A DNA stretch of 64,000 nt from Pogona vitticeps (GCF_051106095.1 NC_135785.1:186572045-186636044), one strand, 5' to 3'; positions 33,951-46,600 are shown, numbered from the stretch's first letter. Numbers and translations are program-made. Notes: generated by a model not told the origin, from the letters alone.

Positions 33951-36330
33951 CACACAGGTAAGCGAGTAGGGCGGCTGCTGCTGTTACTACTACTACTACT
34001 GCCGAGAGTCGAGATGTTCTTCGACTACTAGGCACCTCCAAAGAAGTCGAGAGGAGATGCGTATTACGGCAGCTGCCAACAAGGCATTTCGTGCAGGGGG
34101 AAGTGGTGTGGGGAGAGGGAACGAGACAGAGAGAGGAAGAACCCAGCACTCTCCTCCCCTCCCCCGGAAAAAAAAATGTCAAAGGCGCAGCACGCCCCTC
34201 CGATTTCCTGTCATGCAGCGGAGGATGATTTCTGCATCGGCCTGCTCGCTCGCTGGCGGCGCTTACACACAGCGATGTGCGTCGACAGGAAAAGTGGAGC
34301 TTCGCCCGAGTGCCAGAAACTGGCTCCCCCTCATCTACCTTCCCTCCACTCCGTCCGCCCTCCGGGCTTCCCTATGCCATTCAGGCAGCCTAGCCCCGCG
34401 CGCGCCGCGCCGTGCCGTGCCGTGCCAGGGGGCGACGCGCCACGGAAGGGATCTGGGAAAGCTTTCGCCTGACAGCGCGCGCAAGATGCCGCCTTTGGCC
34501 TCCCTGCCTGCTTTCATTCAGAGCCTTCCAGGAGCCGGCCCTCTTCCACCTCCGCACACGCGGCGGTAACAAAAGTCGTCGCAGGCAGAATGAGGGGAGG
34601 GAGAGTAAACCCTCCCTGGCAAGGCGAGGCGAGGCAGGAGGGTCCCCGCCACGCACACTGAAAACCTCTTCCCCGCCCGCCCGCCTGCAAAATGAGAGGG
34701 AGCGGAAGCAAGCAAGGGACACACCCTTCGCTCGAACCCGCCGAGCCCAAACATTTTCTCGCGCCTCACAAGAATAGGTAGCAACAGTTTCACAAATACG
34801 GAAATTAAAGAGAGGGCCTCCCCCATGCGCTTGGAAGGAAACACAGCCCCTTTACCCCGCCTTGGCCCCTTCGGCCTGCCTCTGACGCCCGGGGTCTCCG
34901 GCGAGGCTGGGCTCCACGAAGAGCCACGCAACCCAGCTCCCTTCGCCCAGGCTCGGGAGGCAGGAAAGGGGCCGCTCCCGCCAACTGCCCCGCCCGGCGT
35001 CTCCACTCACCCATTTATGTCGAGTTGAGGCTCCGCCAGGCAGGCTGAAAGTTTTGAGGCGGTGGCAGGGTTAGAAGGCAGAGCGAAGGACGGGCGGCTT
35101 CTCCGCCCCGCGGCACCGGAGGGGCTGCTGGCAGCGTCTCCTGCGCTTCCTCTCGGCTGGCTACTCAGTGCCCATTGCAACGGCGGCGGCACAAATGCCT
35201 GTCCTTTCTTGCCCCGAAAGCCCTCCCTTGGTAACCGGGGGGTGGTTTCTTAGATAAAGAGCAGCCGGGAGGAAAACAAAAACAATGCACCTGACGCACC
35301 GCGAGGCGGGTGCGGGGGCTGAAGAGACGCGGGGGAAAGGCAGGCGGATTTCACCTGGAGCCGCTAGAAAAGAGGAACGAGTGCCCGTGCCGTGTGAATG
35401 CGCAAGCGCGTCGGGGCGGGAACGCGAGCCGAGGGGCGGCGGGAGCGGTTCTCTGCAAGGGAATGGGCTGGCTGAGTGGGAGGGCGGGTGTCGCCCCTCC
35501 TTGGGACCCTTCGTGTGCCAAGGTGGCAGACGCGACCGGGGCTACCGCCAAGTGGGGTGCCTTGGCTCAAGAGCGGGGAGGCGCTGCCACCTCCCCGGTC
35601 TCTTTTTTTCTACCTCCATTTGCCGCCCGCCTCTCCTCCTACGGGGGGAAGCAGCCTCGGCGCCTGGCTCCACCTTCTGTATCTCGTGGCGGGCTGAGGG
35701 GCGTCTGAGCGCGGTCAGGGTCTCTCCTCCTCCCTTGGAAAAGCTGGCCGAGGAAAGAAACGGCCCTGCCGGGGTCCGAGCCAGCCCGTCCTTCGCCTCC
35801 TCCCTACAGCTGTGGCTGTCGTTGCTGCCGGCAGCTGCCTCGGCGGCGCAAGTTGGGGGAAGGAGGCAGGCGCCAGGGGAAGCTCGGTGGGGGAGGAAAA
35901 GAAAGCAGGCGGGTCGGATCCTCTCCTAGCCGTCCGCCCGGGAAGGAAAATTGGGATAAGCAAGAAGGGGCCGCGCTCTGCTTGCAGACTGGAAGACAGG
36001 AGTGACTGGAGGAGGGTGCTGGGAGGGATGAATAAATGAAAGAAAAAGACGGCGGTCTAGCTGGCGGGCGGGGGAGGAGGTGCAAGCCGTGACAGGACGC
36101 AGCATGTAAAGGGTAAGAGTTGGGATCATAACCCACGCATGCGAAAGCTCCCGGAGTCTGGAGCCAGCCAACGACCTGGGGCTGCTTTGCAAAGCACTTT
36201 CGGCTGCGAACCTCGCCTGAGCGCTCATTCGCGCTTCCCTGTTCCCTCCTGAAGAGCTTCCTTTGCCTCCCTTTGTTGCCCTTTTTATGCCCCGCGCTCT
36301 CCCTCCTTGGGAGGAATCTGGCTTCTGGAG
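33950..36330 (-). promoter_or_regulatory. SH3KBP1: CpG island promoter of SH3KBP1
   Basis: Base composition changes sharply here. CpG dinucleotides are dense (for example runs of 'gcgcgcgc' near 34,400), in contrast to the CpG-poor AT-rich flanks. The island surrounds exon 1. GC-box-like sites occur, including GGGGCGG at 35,413-35,419 and CCGCCCC near 35,104-35,110. I see no clear TATA box, so dispersed housekeeping-type initiation is likely. Its open frames on both strands, up to 214 codons, are GC-driven and not supported as genes. The transcription start cannot be fixed from sequence; it should lie at coordinates above 35,014. Confidence 0.85.
35011..35014 (-). CDS. SH3KBP1: SH3KBP1 exon 1: start codon and first base of codon 2
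   Basis: On the minus strand the sequence reads CGACATAAATGG followed by the donor GTGAGTGG. Only four coding bases (ATG plus G) lie in this exon; the rest of it, at higher coordinates, is 5' UTR of unknown length. Joining ATGG to exon 2 (TGGAGGCG...) restores the known N terminus [10 protein letters not shown]. The -3 position is T and +4 is G, so the start context is moderate. The location in the middle of the CpG island supports it as the first exon. Confidence 0.92.
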
Positions 36331-37252
36331 AGAGATAATGATCTTCCCACAGGTCCTCAGAACTTAACTGGTCTGCGGCTGCCCCTGCTGGCAGCCACCG
36401 CTTTCACCGGCTAAGGAGGGAAGGAGGAGAGAAAATGACCGGTCGCCCTCCGTTCACCTGCCATGAGGAGATGTTTGGGATAAGTGGAACAGGGCTGAGG
36501 TGATCCTGCAAAACGGTGGTGCTTTGTAGGATGGGCTAAAGGCATGCTTGCAGGCTACTATTGCAGCTGGAGCATGTGGATGTGCCTTCCAGCAAGAAGT
36601 GGGGTGCCTGTCTAGGGAAGTAGCAAACCTTGTAGCGTGAGGGGAAGAATGAAGAGTGGGAACAGAAAACACCCTGTGCCTTGTGGAGCCAGCCAGTTTG
36701 CTCTGCTTTGCCGCTTCTTCTGCTCCTCTGCCTCCTTTCTAAGCATCACAATCTTTGACCATTGACTGGTTATGGATTGGTAGAAAGAGCAAGTTCTGCT
36801 GCTGGTCACATTATGAAGGGAAAGGGACAGCTCAGTGATAATGACGACAGAGATGGTAAGCAGGGATGCTGTCTTCTGTGGCTTAGGATGAAAATAAGCA
36901 CACCTTAATATCATAGATTTTTAAGTAGAGCACTGGAGCCAGTCAAGGGAACCTTTTCGGGAAAAGTACAAAGGCTCCCTGTTCCAGTAGGCACCTTTTA
37001 AAGTGAGGCTGAAGAGAAGAAACAGGCTGTCAGTTTGTGTCTAATGAACTGTTTCCCTGCAGTCCTGAATGGTACTCCCCCCCCCACTGTCCCACCCATG
37101 TTTCTTAAAATGCTAAAGTGTATTTCTGCTTTAGAACTTGTGTGGATTTTCAAAGATAGCTCTGTCCTAAACACATTTGCTTGAGAATAAAGCCCTACAG
37201 AGCAGCTCCAGAGCAAACATGATTGGGATCGAGGCAGCTAATGGAACATTTA
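36331..37252. other. Upstream flank of SH3KBP1, no recognised feature
   Basis: CpG content falls back to background. I see no repeat or exon here. Upstream regulatory elements could be present but cannot be identified from one sequence. Confidence 0.5.
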
Positions 37253-37673
37253 CAGTGGTGCCTCGCTAGACGATGATAATTCGTTCCACTTAAATCGCTG
37301 TTTAGCGAAATCATCATATAGCAAAAAGCATTTCCCCATTGGAATACATTGAAACCTGTTTAATGCATTCCAATGGGGAAGAATCGTCGTCTAGCGAAGA
37401 TCAACCATAGGAAAGCCGCTTTGTGAACCGCCGATCAGCTGTTTAAATAGCTGTCTTGCGAAGCTTAGGTCCCGAAAACACCCGTTTTGCAAGCACGGAG
37501 GGAGCTGTCAAAATCGCTGTCTAACGAAAATTGGTTTGCGAAGCGGGGACCATTGTCCAGCGAAATTCCCCCACAGGAATCACTGTTTTGCGAATCACTA
37601 TAGCAATAGCAAAAAGTCAATGTCTAGCAAAAAAACCTGTCATGTGGGGTAACTGTCTAGCAAGGCACCACTG
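37253..37673. mobile_element. Pogo-like MITE, 'TAGACGATGAT / TAGCGAA' type
   Basis: A 421-bp element from CAGTGGTGCCTCGCTAGACG to GTCTAGCAAGGCACCACTG, with TA on both sides. The inner sequence repeats 'tagcgaa'-like words. The near-palindrome 'cattggaatacattgaaacc' / 'aatgcattccaatgggg' marks the centre of the left half. Confidence 0.88.
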
Positions 37674-37770
37674 TACATTTGTTCCTGTCCAATAATTAAA
37701 CAACAGTTTTATTAATAGAGATAAATCTATAAATGGCAAACAGCTGAAACAATTGTATATGTATGTGTAT

Positions 37771-37938
37771 CTGTGTTATGTGCTGTCAAGTGATCCTAAT
37801 AGGCCTTTCAAGGTGAGAGATTTAAGGAGTGGTTTTACCAGTTCTATTCCACCTCTCCTGAGTTTTCTTGTACAAGTGGGGATTCAGATTGAGGTCTCCT
37901 GAGGCCTAATCCATCACACTATCCACTACACCACTCCA
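37771..37938 (-). mobile_element. tRNA-derived SINE, old copy
   Basis: Plus-strand landmarks are 'gtgctgtcaagtgatcctaa', 'gggattcagattgaggtctc' and a terminal 'cactatccactacaccactc'. The last is the complement of a tRNA-like head with the B-box region just inside it. It is a diverged relative of the copy at 16,719-16,905. Confidence 0.55.
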
Positions 37939-38544
37939 AGTACTGTATCAGTATTAGACATGTTTACTTCTGTGTAAATTTCGCCACAAGAACTGCAGTG
38001 GTGGTGTCTGAAATCATTTTTATAGGTCTTGGTTTTCTAATCTCTCTTCTATGTCCTGCAGTTTGTTTATAGAGATCCAGACATAGTGGGGGGTGGGGGA
38101 GAGGAGGAGAAGACGTGTGGCTTTCTCACACTCCAAACAGAATGAAGGGATGGAGGGAAAAATAAGTGCGTTTATTGCTGGGGGAGAGGGGAAGATAAAT
38201 TATGGCATTAGACCAGTTGGGCATGAGTCAGGATACCTCTCTTATGAGGAAATACATAATGAATGAGTTTGGAGAAGGCCAGTGGGTAATATAAGGTTTA
38301 AGGGAATACATAAGAGGGCTGATTAAACTTATGTGTGCTGGTGAATCAGACAAAGGAATTTGATTGTGAGAACTCAGTTTAATGAGGGAGGCTTCCGTAA
38401 AACATATTTTGAAGACCTAGGATGTGTATGTTTGAGCAGGTAAGAGATTTTGATGTCACTGTGTTTTTCTTAGAAGTCCAGTTGCAATATCACAGTCTCT
38501 TACCTGCACAAATCATGGGTTCCACGTGAAGTATTTATTTGAGA

Positions 38545-38770
38545 GCAGGTAGTTCAGTGAGCTGTGAACTGGCTATGGAACCAGGGATCAGGAATTTAAT
38601 CCTCCATTGTGTACCTTGTAGGAGAAGAACTCACCTGCATGGCCTTGAGCAAGCTACAGGGACCCCCTAAGTGTCTTCAGAAGAGAGGAATGGAAAACCA
38701 CTTCAGTACTTAGAAGACTCTGGAATGGGACACCATAACTCAAAATCTACTTGAAGGTGCATAATTATTA
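38545..38770 (+). mobile_element. Probable tRNA-derived SINE, plus orientation
   Basis: It starts 'gagcaggtagttcagtgagc', contains a B-box-like 'gggatcaggaatttaatcct', and continues with 'gcatggccttgagcaagcta' and 'aatggaaaaccacttcagta'. This order resembles a known reptile SINE layout, but I cannot name the family with certainty. Confidence 0.5.
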
Positions 38771-41057
38771 AAGAAATGTAGTTTCAGTCACTGTTAATTT
38801 AAATCTTTATCCCACTTTTCCTCCATGGATCTCAGTGCAGCTTAACGGGGTTCTTTTCTTGTTCCTTTGCCAATACCAGGAGGTGGGTAAATGTAAAGTG
38901 AGCTTCTTGATGAAGTACTGTAGTTTGCTCTCCCAAATGGAGAGGTTGCTTACCTGTAACTGTAGTTCTTTTGAGTGGTCATCTGTGAATTCACACATAT
39001 GAGTTTTTCTTCATCTGTGCAAAGCTCCTTTGGAACATTCCAGAGCCTAAATATTCTGTTAGATTGATTTCCTGCACTGCACATGCTTCCCCACCTTGTG
39101 GTTAATCCTGTTTCCCCCGTCTGCCACTGAAAGAAAAAAGAAACTGGCAGACAGTGTGAATTCACAGATGACCACTTGAAGAACTAGTTACAGGAAGCAA
39201 CCTGCCCTCCTCCTTCATGATCTCTGTGAATAATGCATATCATTGACAGAGAAATTCACTTACCAGCTGGTGGGATGTCACAGCAACAGAAGAAATCACT
39301 GCCCCGCTGAAAGCTGTATCAAGTTTTGCTCTGACATCCAGTCTGTAATGTATGGCAAATGTCAACATCTGTGACCATGTTGCTACTTTGCAAATGTTGC
39401 CCAACTGAATGCCTCTTAGAAATTTTGTCTGGCTTCATGTATAATCCATTTTATTATTGGAGATTTCTCCATGCAGTCAGTTTCAGTCTGGTCAGGTCTG
39501 AGTAATGAACCCTTTCCTTGCTCTGGTGTGATCAGCAACTGGTAAATGTCTGTGGCCATGAGTCTCAGAGTTGACACAGCCATCAAGGGCCAATCAGTGT
39601 TGGATCTTTCTTTATGAAGCTTTAGTAACACTTTCTGTAGCAAGGGAATTGGAGGGAAAATATGAAGGTGGTCTTGTTACCTTTTTTATATTATGCATCT
39701 CTGAATGCTTCCCTCAATCTGTCTGCAAGTAGTATTTCTTAAACTTTGTCTTATCTCTGGTTTCAAGCATATACTTCAGCGCGAGCCCCCAAACCACATA
39801 TTTTCTGGAGTACTGTATATTCAAGTGAATTCTCACTCCTGTGTCTGAGATTTTTGTCTGCTCAGATGATCAGCCATCTGGTTGTCTTGCCTTGCTACAT
39901 GCATGGACACAGGAAATATCTGGTGTTGAAAATATTATTCTCATGAATGAATGGCTATGTAAAGGAGAGGCATGTGATATGTTCCATCCTGCTTGCTTAT
40001 GTAGTATAATGTGGTAGTATTGTCTGTGGTTGCTTGTTCTACTTTGCCTCTGATCATTGTCTCAAATGTTCGGAAGACTTTTATCACAACTTAACATTTC
40101 TAGTTTGCTTATATGGAGGCATTGTTTGTTCTCTGACCAAAGGGCATGAATTTGTTGCTTCTGACCATGAGCTCCACAACCTGTCAAGCTGGCATCTGTT
40201 GTAACTTGGATCTTGGGCCAAGGTTGTTTGAAAGGGCAACCCATAGCCAGATTTGATATATTCATCCATCATAGTTCTACTAGCAAAGAACTAGTAGTTA
40301 GTCTACTAGCTCTATGCTTGGAGGGACCCCATTCTCAACTGGGTGTATGAGAATACTGTCACTGTTGATGCCACGAGGCTGAGCAACCTTTGGGTAATGT
40401 GTGCCATTACTGAAGGATCGGCTTTGAATCACTCTGAGAGAAGCAGAAGCTTTTCTATCCTGTTTTGGGGCAAGGAGGCCCTTGGAGTTACAGAGTTTGG
40501 AACCACTCCGATAAATTGTACATTCTATTCTGGCTCTAGATGCAACTTTTCTACATTAACTCCAAGACCACGCTCCACAAGTAGATGTAAAGTGAAGGCA
40601 ATAACCCTCTGTGTTTTGCCCTTTGAATCTGCCATAGTCAGCCAGGGAATACAGTTATATCATAAACTCAGAGCTATGCAGCAACTGGCACCGTACATTT
40701 TGTGAAGACTCTGGATGCTTTTGATAGATCAAAGGGACTACTTTGAACTCATAAGATTCTGTTGTCTAGGACGAATGGTAGGAAATGGCAATGTTAATAT
40801 GGAAATAAGCACCCTTGAGATTTATCACAGCAAACCAGTCTCTCTCTCTCTCTTTTTTTTTTTTTTTGAGAAGTGGTAGTATTGTTCTGAATTTCATTGC
40901 ATCTCTGTAGGAGTTTACATCTGTTAGGTCCAGGATGGGCGTCAGACCTTTCTCCTTCTTGCATACTCTGAAGTGACATGAATAGAATCCATTCTCCAGC
41001 AACTCCAAAGGGGAACATTTGAATTGTGTCTTTCTGGAGTTTTTAGAGGACAAAAAG

Positions 41058-41093
41058 TTAGGTTACCTGCCTGTAACCATGGTTCTTCTAGTG
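41058..41093. repeat. Left arm of the DIRS end palindrome, split by the hAT element
   Basis: This arm reads 'ggttacctgcctgtaaccat' and 'ggttcttctagtg', resuming as 'gtcctctgtgaattcacac' after the hAT element at 43,397. Its complement lies at 43,608-43,665. The older DIRS shows the same pair of arms at 38,945-38,995 and 39,155-39,205. Confidence 0.75.
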
Positions 41094-41585
41094 CAGGGGT
41101 CAGGGAACTTTTTTACCTCTCCCCCTCCAAAAAAAAAATTATATACGCCGACATTAATCCCCTTGATTTGAAAGGAAGTAAATGATACATTATTTGAATT
41201 CAAAATCTTATTGAATCTACACAGGCTGTGTACTGAATTAGCGGGATGCACCAAATTTAATAAAGATATGCACTACTTTTGCTGGAACACATTGCACACC
41301 AGCCATGGGGTGGTATAGGGAGTAGTAAGGTGTCCAACGTGCCTAGCAAGTTGCATTACATTTTTGCTAGCTCGCAGAGAATTTAATCATCATCAATGGC
41401 TGCCAGAGTGGTGCTAGCAATGACATGCTTGCTAGAGACTTCCGAGTTGGGGTTTTTTCCTACCACTTTAATCATTCTGTGTGTGTCGTGCAAAAAGGAA
41501 CAAACCAGGCTAAAGGTCATGTCATCCACCTTGGTGCCACAACCCAACATCAACGGACAAGTGTGTTATTTTTTTTTATCATCAT

Positions 41586-42660
41586 TAATAGAAAACTCAA
41601 GAGCGGCCAGAGGATTGGAAAAGATCAGTCTACATCCCAATCCCAAAGAAGGGCAGTGCCAAATAATGCTCCAACTACTGTACAATTGCACTCATTTCAC
41701 ACGCTAGCAAGGTTATGCTCAAAATCCTACAAGGTAGGCTTCAGCAGTATGTGGACCGAGAACTCCCAGAAGTACAAGCTGGATTTCGAAGGGGCAGAGG
41801 AACTCGAGACCAAATTGCTAACATGCGCTGGATTATGGAGAAAGCCAGAGAGTTCCAGAAAAACATCTACTTCTGCTTCATTGACTATGCAAAAGCCTTT
41901 GACTGTGTGGACCACAGCAAACTATGGCAAGTCCTTAAAGAAATGAGAGTACCTGACCACCTTATCTACCTCCTGAGAAATCTATTTGTGAGACAGGAAG
42001 CAACAGTTAGAACTGGATATGGAACAAATGATTGGTTCAAAATTGGGAAAGGATGTAGAACAGCCCCGGGCAGTCAATCTACATATTGTCCCACTGCTTA
42101 TTTAACTTATATGCAGAATACATCATGCGAAAGGCAGGACTGGATGAATCCCAAGCCGGAATTAAGATTGCCGAAAGAAATATCAACAACCTCAGATATG
42201 CAGATGATACCACTCTGATGGAAGAAAGTGAGGAGGAATTAAAGAACCTCTTAATGAGGGTGAAAGAGAAGAGTGCAACATAAAAAAAACTAAGCTCATG
42301 GCCACTGGTCCCATCACCTCCTGGCAAATAGAAGGGGAAGATATGGAGGCAGTGACAGATTTTACTTTCTTGGGTTCGATGATCACTGCAGATGGTGACA
42401 GCAGCCACGAAATTAAAAGACACATACTTCTTGGGAGGAAACCTATTGTGACTTGTCAGAAAGATAAGTAAAGCAAATTAAGTGTGAGCTTTCACTTGTA
42501 GCTAAAATAACCAAACAAAGTGTACTGTACTACAGTGGCATCATAAGAAGAAGGTCACTGGAAAAGGCAGCAATGCAGGAAAAAGTGCAATGCAGTAGGA
42601 AAATAGGAAGACTGCACATGAGATGGATTGACTCAATAAAGAAACCCTCAGTCTTTTGTT
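41586..42660 (+). mobile_element. Bov-B LINE fragment inside the hAT element
   Basis: Plus-strand translation gives reverse transcriptase: GFRRGRGTRDQIANMRWIME, FIDYAKAFDCVDHSKLWQVL, then in another frame RYADDTTLMEESEEELKNLL near 42,195-42,255. The 5' truncation falls in the RT ('gcggccagaggattggaaaa'). Beyond about 42,445 part of the thumb region is deleted, but GRLHMRWIDSIKK-like coding near 42,605-42,650 matches the Bov-B C terminus. It is more diverged than the 10-kb copy and non-functional. Confidence 0.85.
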
Positions 42661-42949
42661 TGGTGCTGCAGTGAAAGTAGGACCAGGAGCAGAAAGACTG
42701 GGATTCAGATTTTGGGAATAAACTATGATACTCTTGTCTGCTTTGGGGGCTGAGAAATAGAGAAACGTGAATGCTACACACTTCAGACTTCTGCTGTTCT
42801 TCCTCCCTCAATTTTCAACAATTATTTGCCTTAGTTCAGCATGTCCATTTCCTCTCATTACATTTAAACAAGCTTGATGAAGCCACCCTTTCCCTCCCTC
42901 AATTCAAGCCTTCTGTCCTTCTTGCCTGTTCCTTTTTTCAGTTTTGAGT

Positions 42950-43008
42950 CAGTCTCTCTCTCTCATACACACACACGCACGCACGCACACACACACACAC
43001 ACAGCCAC
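42950..43008. repeat. (TC)n / (CA)n microsatellite
   Basis: A 'tctctctc' run passes into 'acacacacacgcacgcacgc' and further CA repeats. It lies inside the hAT element. Confidence 0.9.
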
Positions 43009-43396
43009 TCACCCTTCCTCACTCATTCAATTTCGTACATACATTTAAACAAACTGATGAAGCCACCCCGTCACTCTCTTGCACCTTCCTTCCCTCCTTA
43101 ACTGGAGCTTTCCCTCTTCCTGCTTGCAGTCACCTCTGGCAGAAGTAGTTATTCACAAGCTGGATTGACTGCTCGGGGCTGTCCTACATCTATAACCAAT
43201 CAAGCAGCCTTATCTCCGATCTCTAAAAGAACGGAGGATTTACAAGTGCTGCAACCAAGGAAAGAGGGAGAGGTGGCTTCCAGTTTGAGGTTTGGCTGCA
43301 GGGGGTGGAAGTAGCGCTCTGCTCATTACCCCCAGGATTTTCATTTTTACCCCATTTGGGGTAATTTACCTCTGTTCCCTGACCACTGTTCTAGTG

Positions 43397-43600
43397 GTCC
43401 TCTGTGAATTCACACAAATGGGTTTATCCTGCGCCTGCACATGATGTTCGGAAAATTCTAGAGCTTAGAAAAAAGAAACAATTTAGTCCCCCCCCCAAGG
43501 GTATAGGCTACGCCTCCTCAACCTTCCTTTCAGTTCCCTCATCCACCGTTACTGTATGGAATAGATATCTAATAATGGCATGGTGACGGACAGCGGGGAG
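43397..43600 (-). repeat. Inverted terminal repeat of the younger DIRS, left copy
   Basis: It contains 'cacacaaatgggtttatcct', 'ttctagagcttagaaaaaag' and 'aagggtataggctacgcctc'. The reverse complement of these phrases occurs at 48,970-49,165 in matching order. Inverted rather than direct terminal repeats distinguish DIRS from ordinary LTR elements. Confidence 0.82.
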
Positions 43601-46600
43601 GAAGGAAGGGATGTGTGAATTCACAGAGGACCACTAGAAGAACCATGGTTACAGGTAGGTAATCTTTCTTCATAGTGGTCTCTGTGAATGCACACAAATG
43701 GGTGATTAGCAAGCAGTACTCACCGGATGGAGGGCCATCACGTTAGCAGAGATGACAAGATAGCCCTTCCAAATGCAGCATCATTCTTAGCCCTGGCATC
43801 GAGGCGATAGTGCTTTGCAAACGTCAGGGGGTTGGACCAAGTAGCTGCTTTGCAGATATCTTGTATCTGAACACCTCTGTGTCTAGTGGTCGAAGTGGAG
43901 ACTGCTTGAGCAGAGTGAGCCTTCAAGCGTTCCCGTATCAGCTGGCCCGCAAGCTGATATGCCAACTGTATCACTTGTACTAGCCACCTTGATATGGTTT
44001 ATGGAGAGGCAGGGTTACCCTTATTGGGTCCATGATAGCAAAGAAAAAGACGTGGAGAACTTCAAAAGTGCCTTGTCCTGTCAAAGTAGAAGGTAAGAGC
44101 TCTCCTAACATCCAAGGTATGGAGCTTACGCTCAAGTTGTGTGGACGGTGAGGGAAACAACGTCGGTAATACAACAGGTTGATTCAGATGGAAATCCGAC
44201 ACCACTTTGGGAAGGAAAGACACATTGAGATATAAAGTGACTTTGTCAGGATGGACCTGTAAGTATGGAGGGTCTGATCTCAATGCTGAGGGTTTGCTGG
44301 TGCGTCTAGCGGAGGTTATGGCCACAAGAAAGTCTTAAGAGAAAGTAATTTTTCATTACAAGTTGCCATTGGTTCGAATGGCGGTTTGGTAAGTGCTTCA
44401 AGTACCAGTCAAAGTGACCACTGTGGCACAGGTTGTTGCAAGGGCGGACTGATGTTCTTCAAGCCCTTTAGAAACTTCTTGACCGTAGGATGAGGGAAGA
44501 GTTTAGTGGAGGTTGGTGAGCAATGATAGATGAAATTTATTAATAGTTGTATGTGCATGTCCGAGATTAAAGAGATGCAGTATGAAGGTAAATACAGTCA
44601 AGAGGGAGGCTGGGACTGGGGTGAGTCCCTTGGAATAAGTTATTACTGTATAGGCAAGAGGTGGACAGTTTTCTAGCATGGTCTAGGACCGCATGGAATT
44701 GTTGGTTATTCTCCATGCCGTCTGGTGAAGAGACCAGACGTCGGGATGGAAAAGATCCCGTCGTGCTGTGAGAGGAACGACAGTATTGGAAGTAAGTGGA
44801 ACATCTCCATTATTTCTCTTAGGTGAGCGAACCACAGTTGTCGTGGCCACCAAGGGGCGATTAGAATCGCATCTGTTCAGTGTTGAATGAGTCTGGCTAC
44901 CGTTTTGAACAGCATTGGTATTGGAGGAAACAGGTGAGTTCTCCAGCCCACAGTATGAGGAATACATCTCCGAGGGACGAGGCGTCCATGCCTGCCCTGG
45001 AGCAGTATCTCGGGCACTTGGTGTTGAGGCTGGACGCAAAGAGATCTATGATAGGCCGGCCCCGTCATTGACATATGTCCCGAAAAACCATTTCATTCAG
45101 GGACCACTCGTGCATCCACTTGTGGGGAGCCTGCTCAGGCAATCTGCCAGGAAGTTGTCTTGCGATGAAATATGGATCACTTGTGGGAAGATACAGTGGG
45201 CATGGCACCATTCCCAGAATTGTATTGTTAGTCGAAGGAGCGGTAAGGATCAAGTCCCCCCTTGTCTGTTTATATAGTGCATAGCAGTGGTATTGTCCGT
45301 GACAAGTTGCGCTGCCCTGCCTTCAACATGTGGAAGGAATGCTTGAAAGGCCTTGATGATGGCTAGCATTTCTAGCTGATTTATGTGGAACATTCTTTGT
45401 GTTTTTGTCCACAGACCATGAATTTGCAGTCCTTGGCAGTGAGCTCCCCACCCCGAGGGGCTGGCGTCCATCATGACCTGTACAGACAGTTAAGGAGACT
45501 GGAAAGGTCTGCCCATGGATAATTTGTGGGCAACTGTTCACCAGAGGAGATTGTCTAGTACACGCGGTGTGATCTGTAGCCTTTTCATAGGGGAGTCTGT
45601 AAAGGGGTTGAATTGTCGGAGGAACCAGGACTGGAGGGGCCTGAGTTTGAATCTGGTATTGATGACCACTGATGTTGTGTATGCCATCAGACCTAGTAAG
45701 TGTTGGATGTCCAATGCTGTCGCGGCTGTAAGAGACCGAAGGTGTCTTATCGCCGACTGTATTTTTACAATTCTTTGGATGGGAAGAAATGCCCTTGCTT
45801 GGGTTGAGTCGAGTCTCGCTCCTATGTAATCGATGATCTTAGACGGTATCAGACGCGATTTTTGTCAATTGATTTGTAAGCCGATCCTGTCTAATGTATC
45901 GAGGGTGGTATTGGTGGCTGCGACAGCATCCTGGTAAGATTTCATGACCAACAACCAATCATCAATGTAAGGGAAGATCTTTATCCCCTTGGTACGGAGA
46001 TATGACACACCGGCGCCATGCATTTGGTGAATGTCCTGGGGGCTGCGGAGAGCCCGAAGGGGAGGGCAGGGAATTGGTAGGTGGTGTGATGAAATTGGAA
46101 CTGAAGGAATTTTCGATGAGACGGATGAATGGAGACATGGAAATAGGCATCTTTTAAATCGATGGTGACAAACCAAATCCCCTGCGATAAGAGAGGGAGA
46201 ATGGAATCAAGCGTTAATATATGGAATTTTTTGTATGATATATATTAAGGTCTCTCAGGTCCATGATAGGTCTGATACCACCATCTTTCTTAGGGATCGT
46301 GAAGTATCGAGAGAACAACCCCCCTATGCGAGTCAGAGGATGGAACTCTGACTACTGCCCCTTTAGGAACAATATCTCCTGATGTAACTGTGTGGAGAAG
46401 GGGGTAGCCGCGATGGAATTTGGCGGATGGGTTAGCAAGAATTCTATTAAATAGCTTTTCTCGACAATGGAAAGAACCCACTTGTCTGTAGTAATTCTGT
46501 GTCATTCCGGAAGGAATGATAACAATCTAATTGAATTGTGAAGGTAATTAGGAATATTGCTTACCCCTACGGAGAGGCTTGCAAAAAGGTTGTTTCGGCC

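Larger units (their letters stand above)
1372..35010 (-). other. SH3KBP1: SH3KBP1 intron 1 (about 33.6 kb)
   Basis: This interval is bounded by the exon 1 donor (GTGAG at 35,010-35,006) and the exon 2 acceptor (AG at 1,373-1,372), so it is one long first intron. Long first introns are usual for this gene. It is filled with the transposable elements listed separately. I found no additional exon with both splice sites and coding character. Confidence 0.88.
41094..43388. mobile_element. Non-autonomous hAT element with an internal Bov-B fragment
   Basis: Terminal inverted repeats are CAGGGGTCAGGGAAC on the left and GTTCCCTGACCACTG on the right (one mismatch in 15). It is flanked by identical TTCTAGTG at 41,086-41,093 and 43,389-43,396. 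The 8-bp duplication with a TCTAG core is typical of hAT. Subtracting the Bov-B insertion leaves about 1.2 kb. No transposase frame is visible. It inserted into the terminal palindrome of the younger DIRS element. Confidence 0.88.

Noticed and set aside
34057-35028. Several overlapping open frames on both strands around SH3KBP1 exon 1
   Set aside because: They overlap one another in conflicting frames, are compositionally biased, and coincide with the promoter and 5' UTR of SH3KBP1.
35285-35929. 214-codon plus-strand open frame in the CpG island
   Set aside because: GC-rich sequence lacks stop codons by composition. The translation is low complexity (G, R, S, P), has no domain, and other frames are open in the same place.
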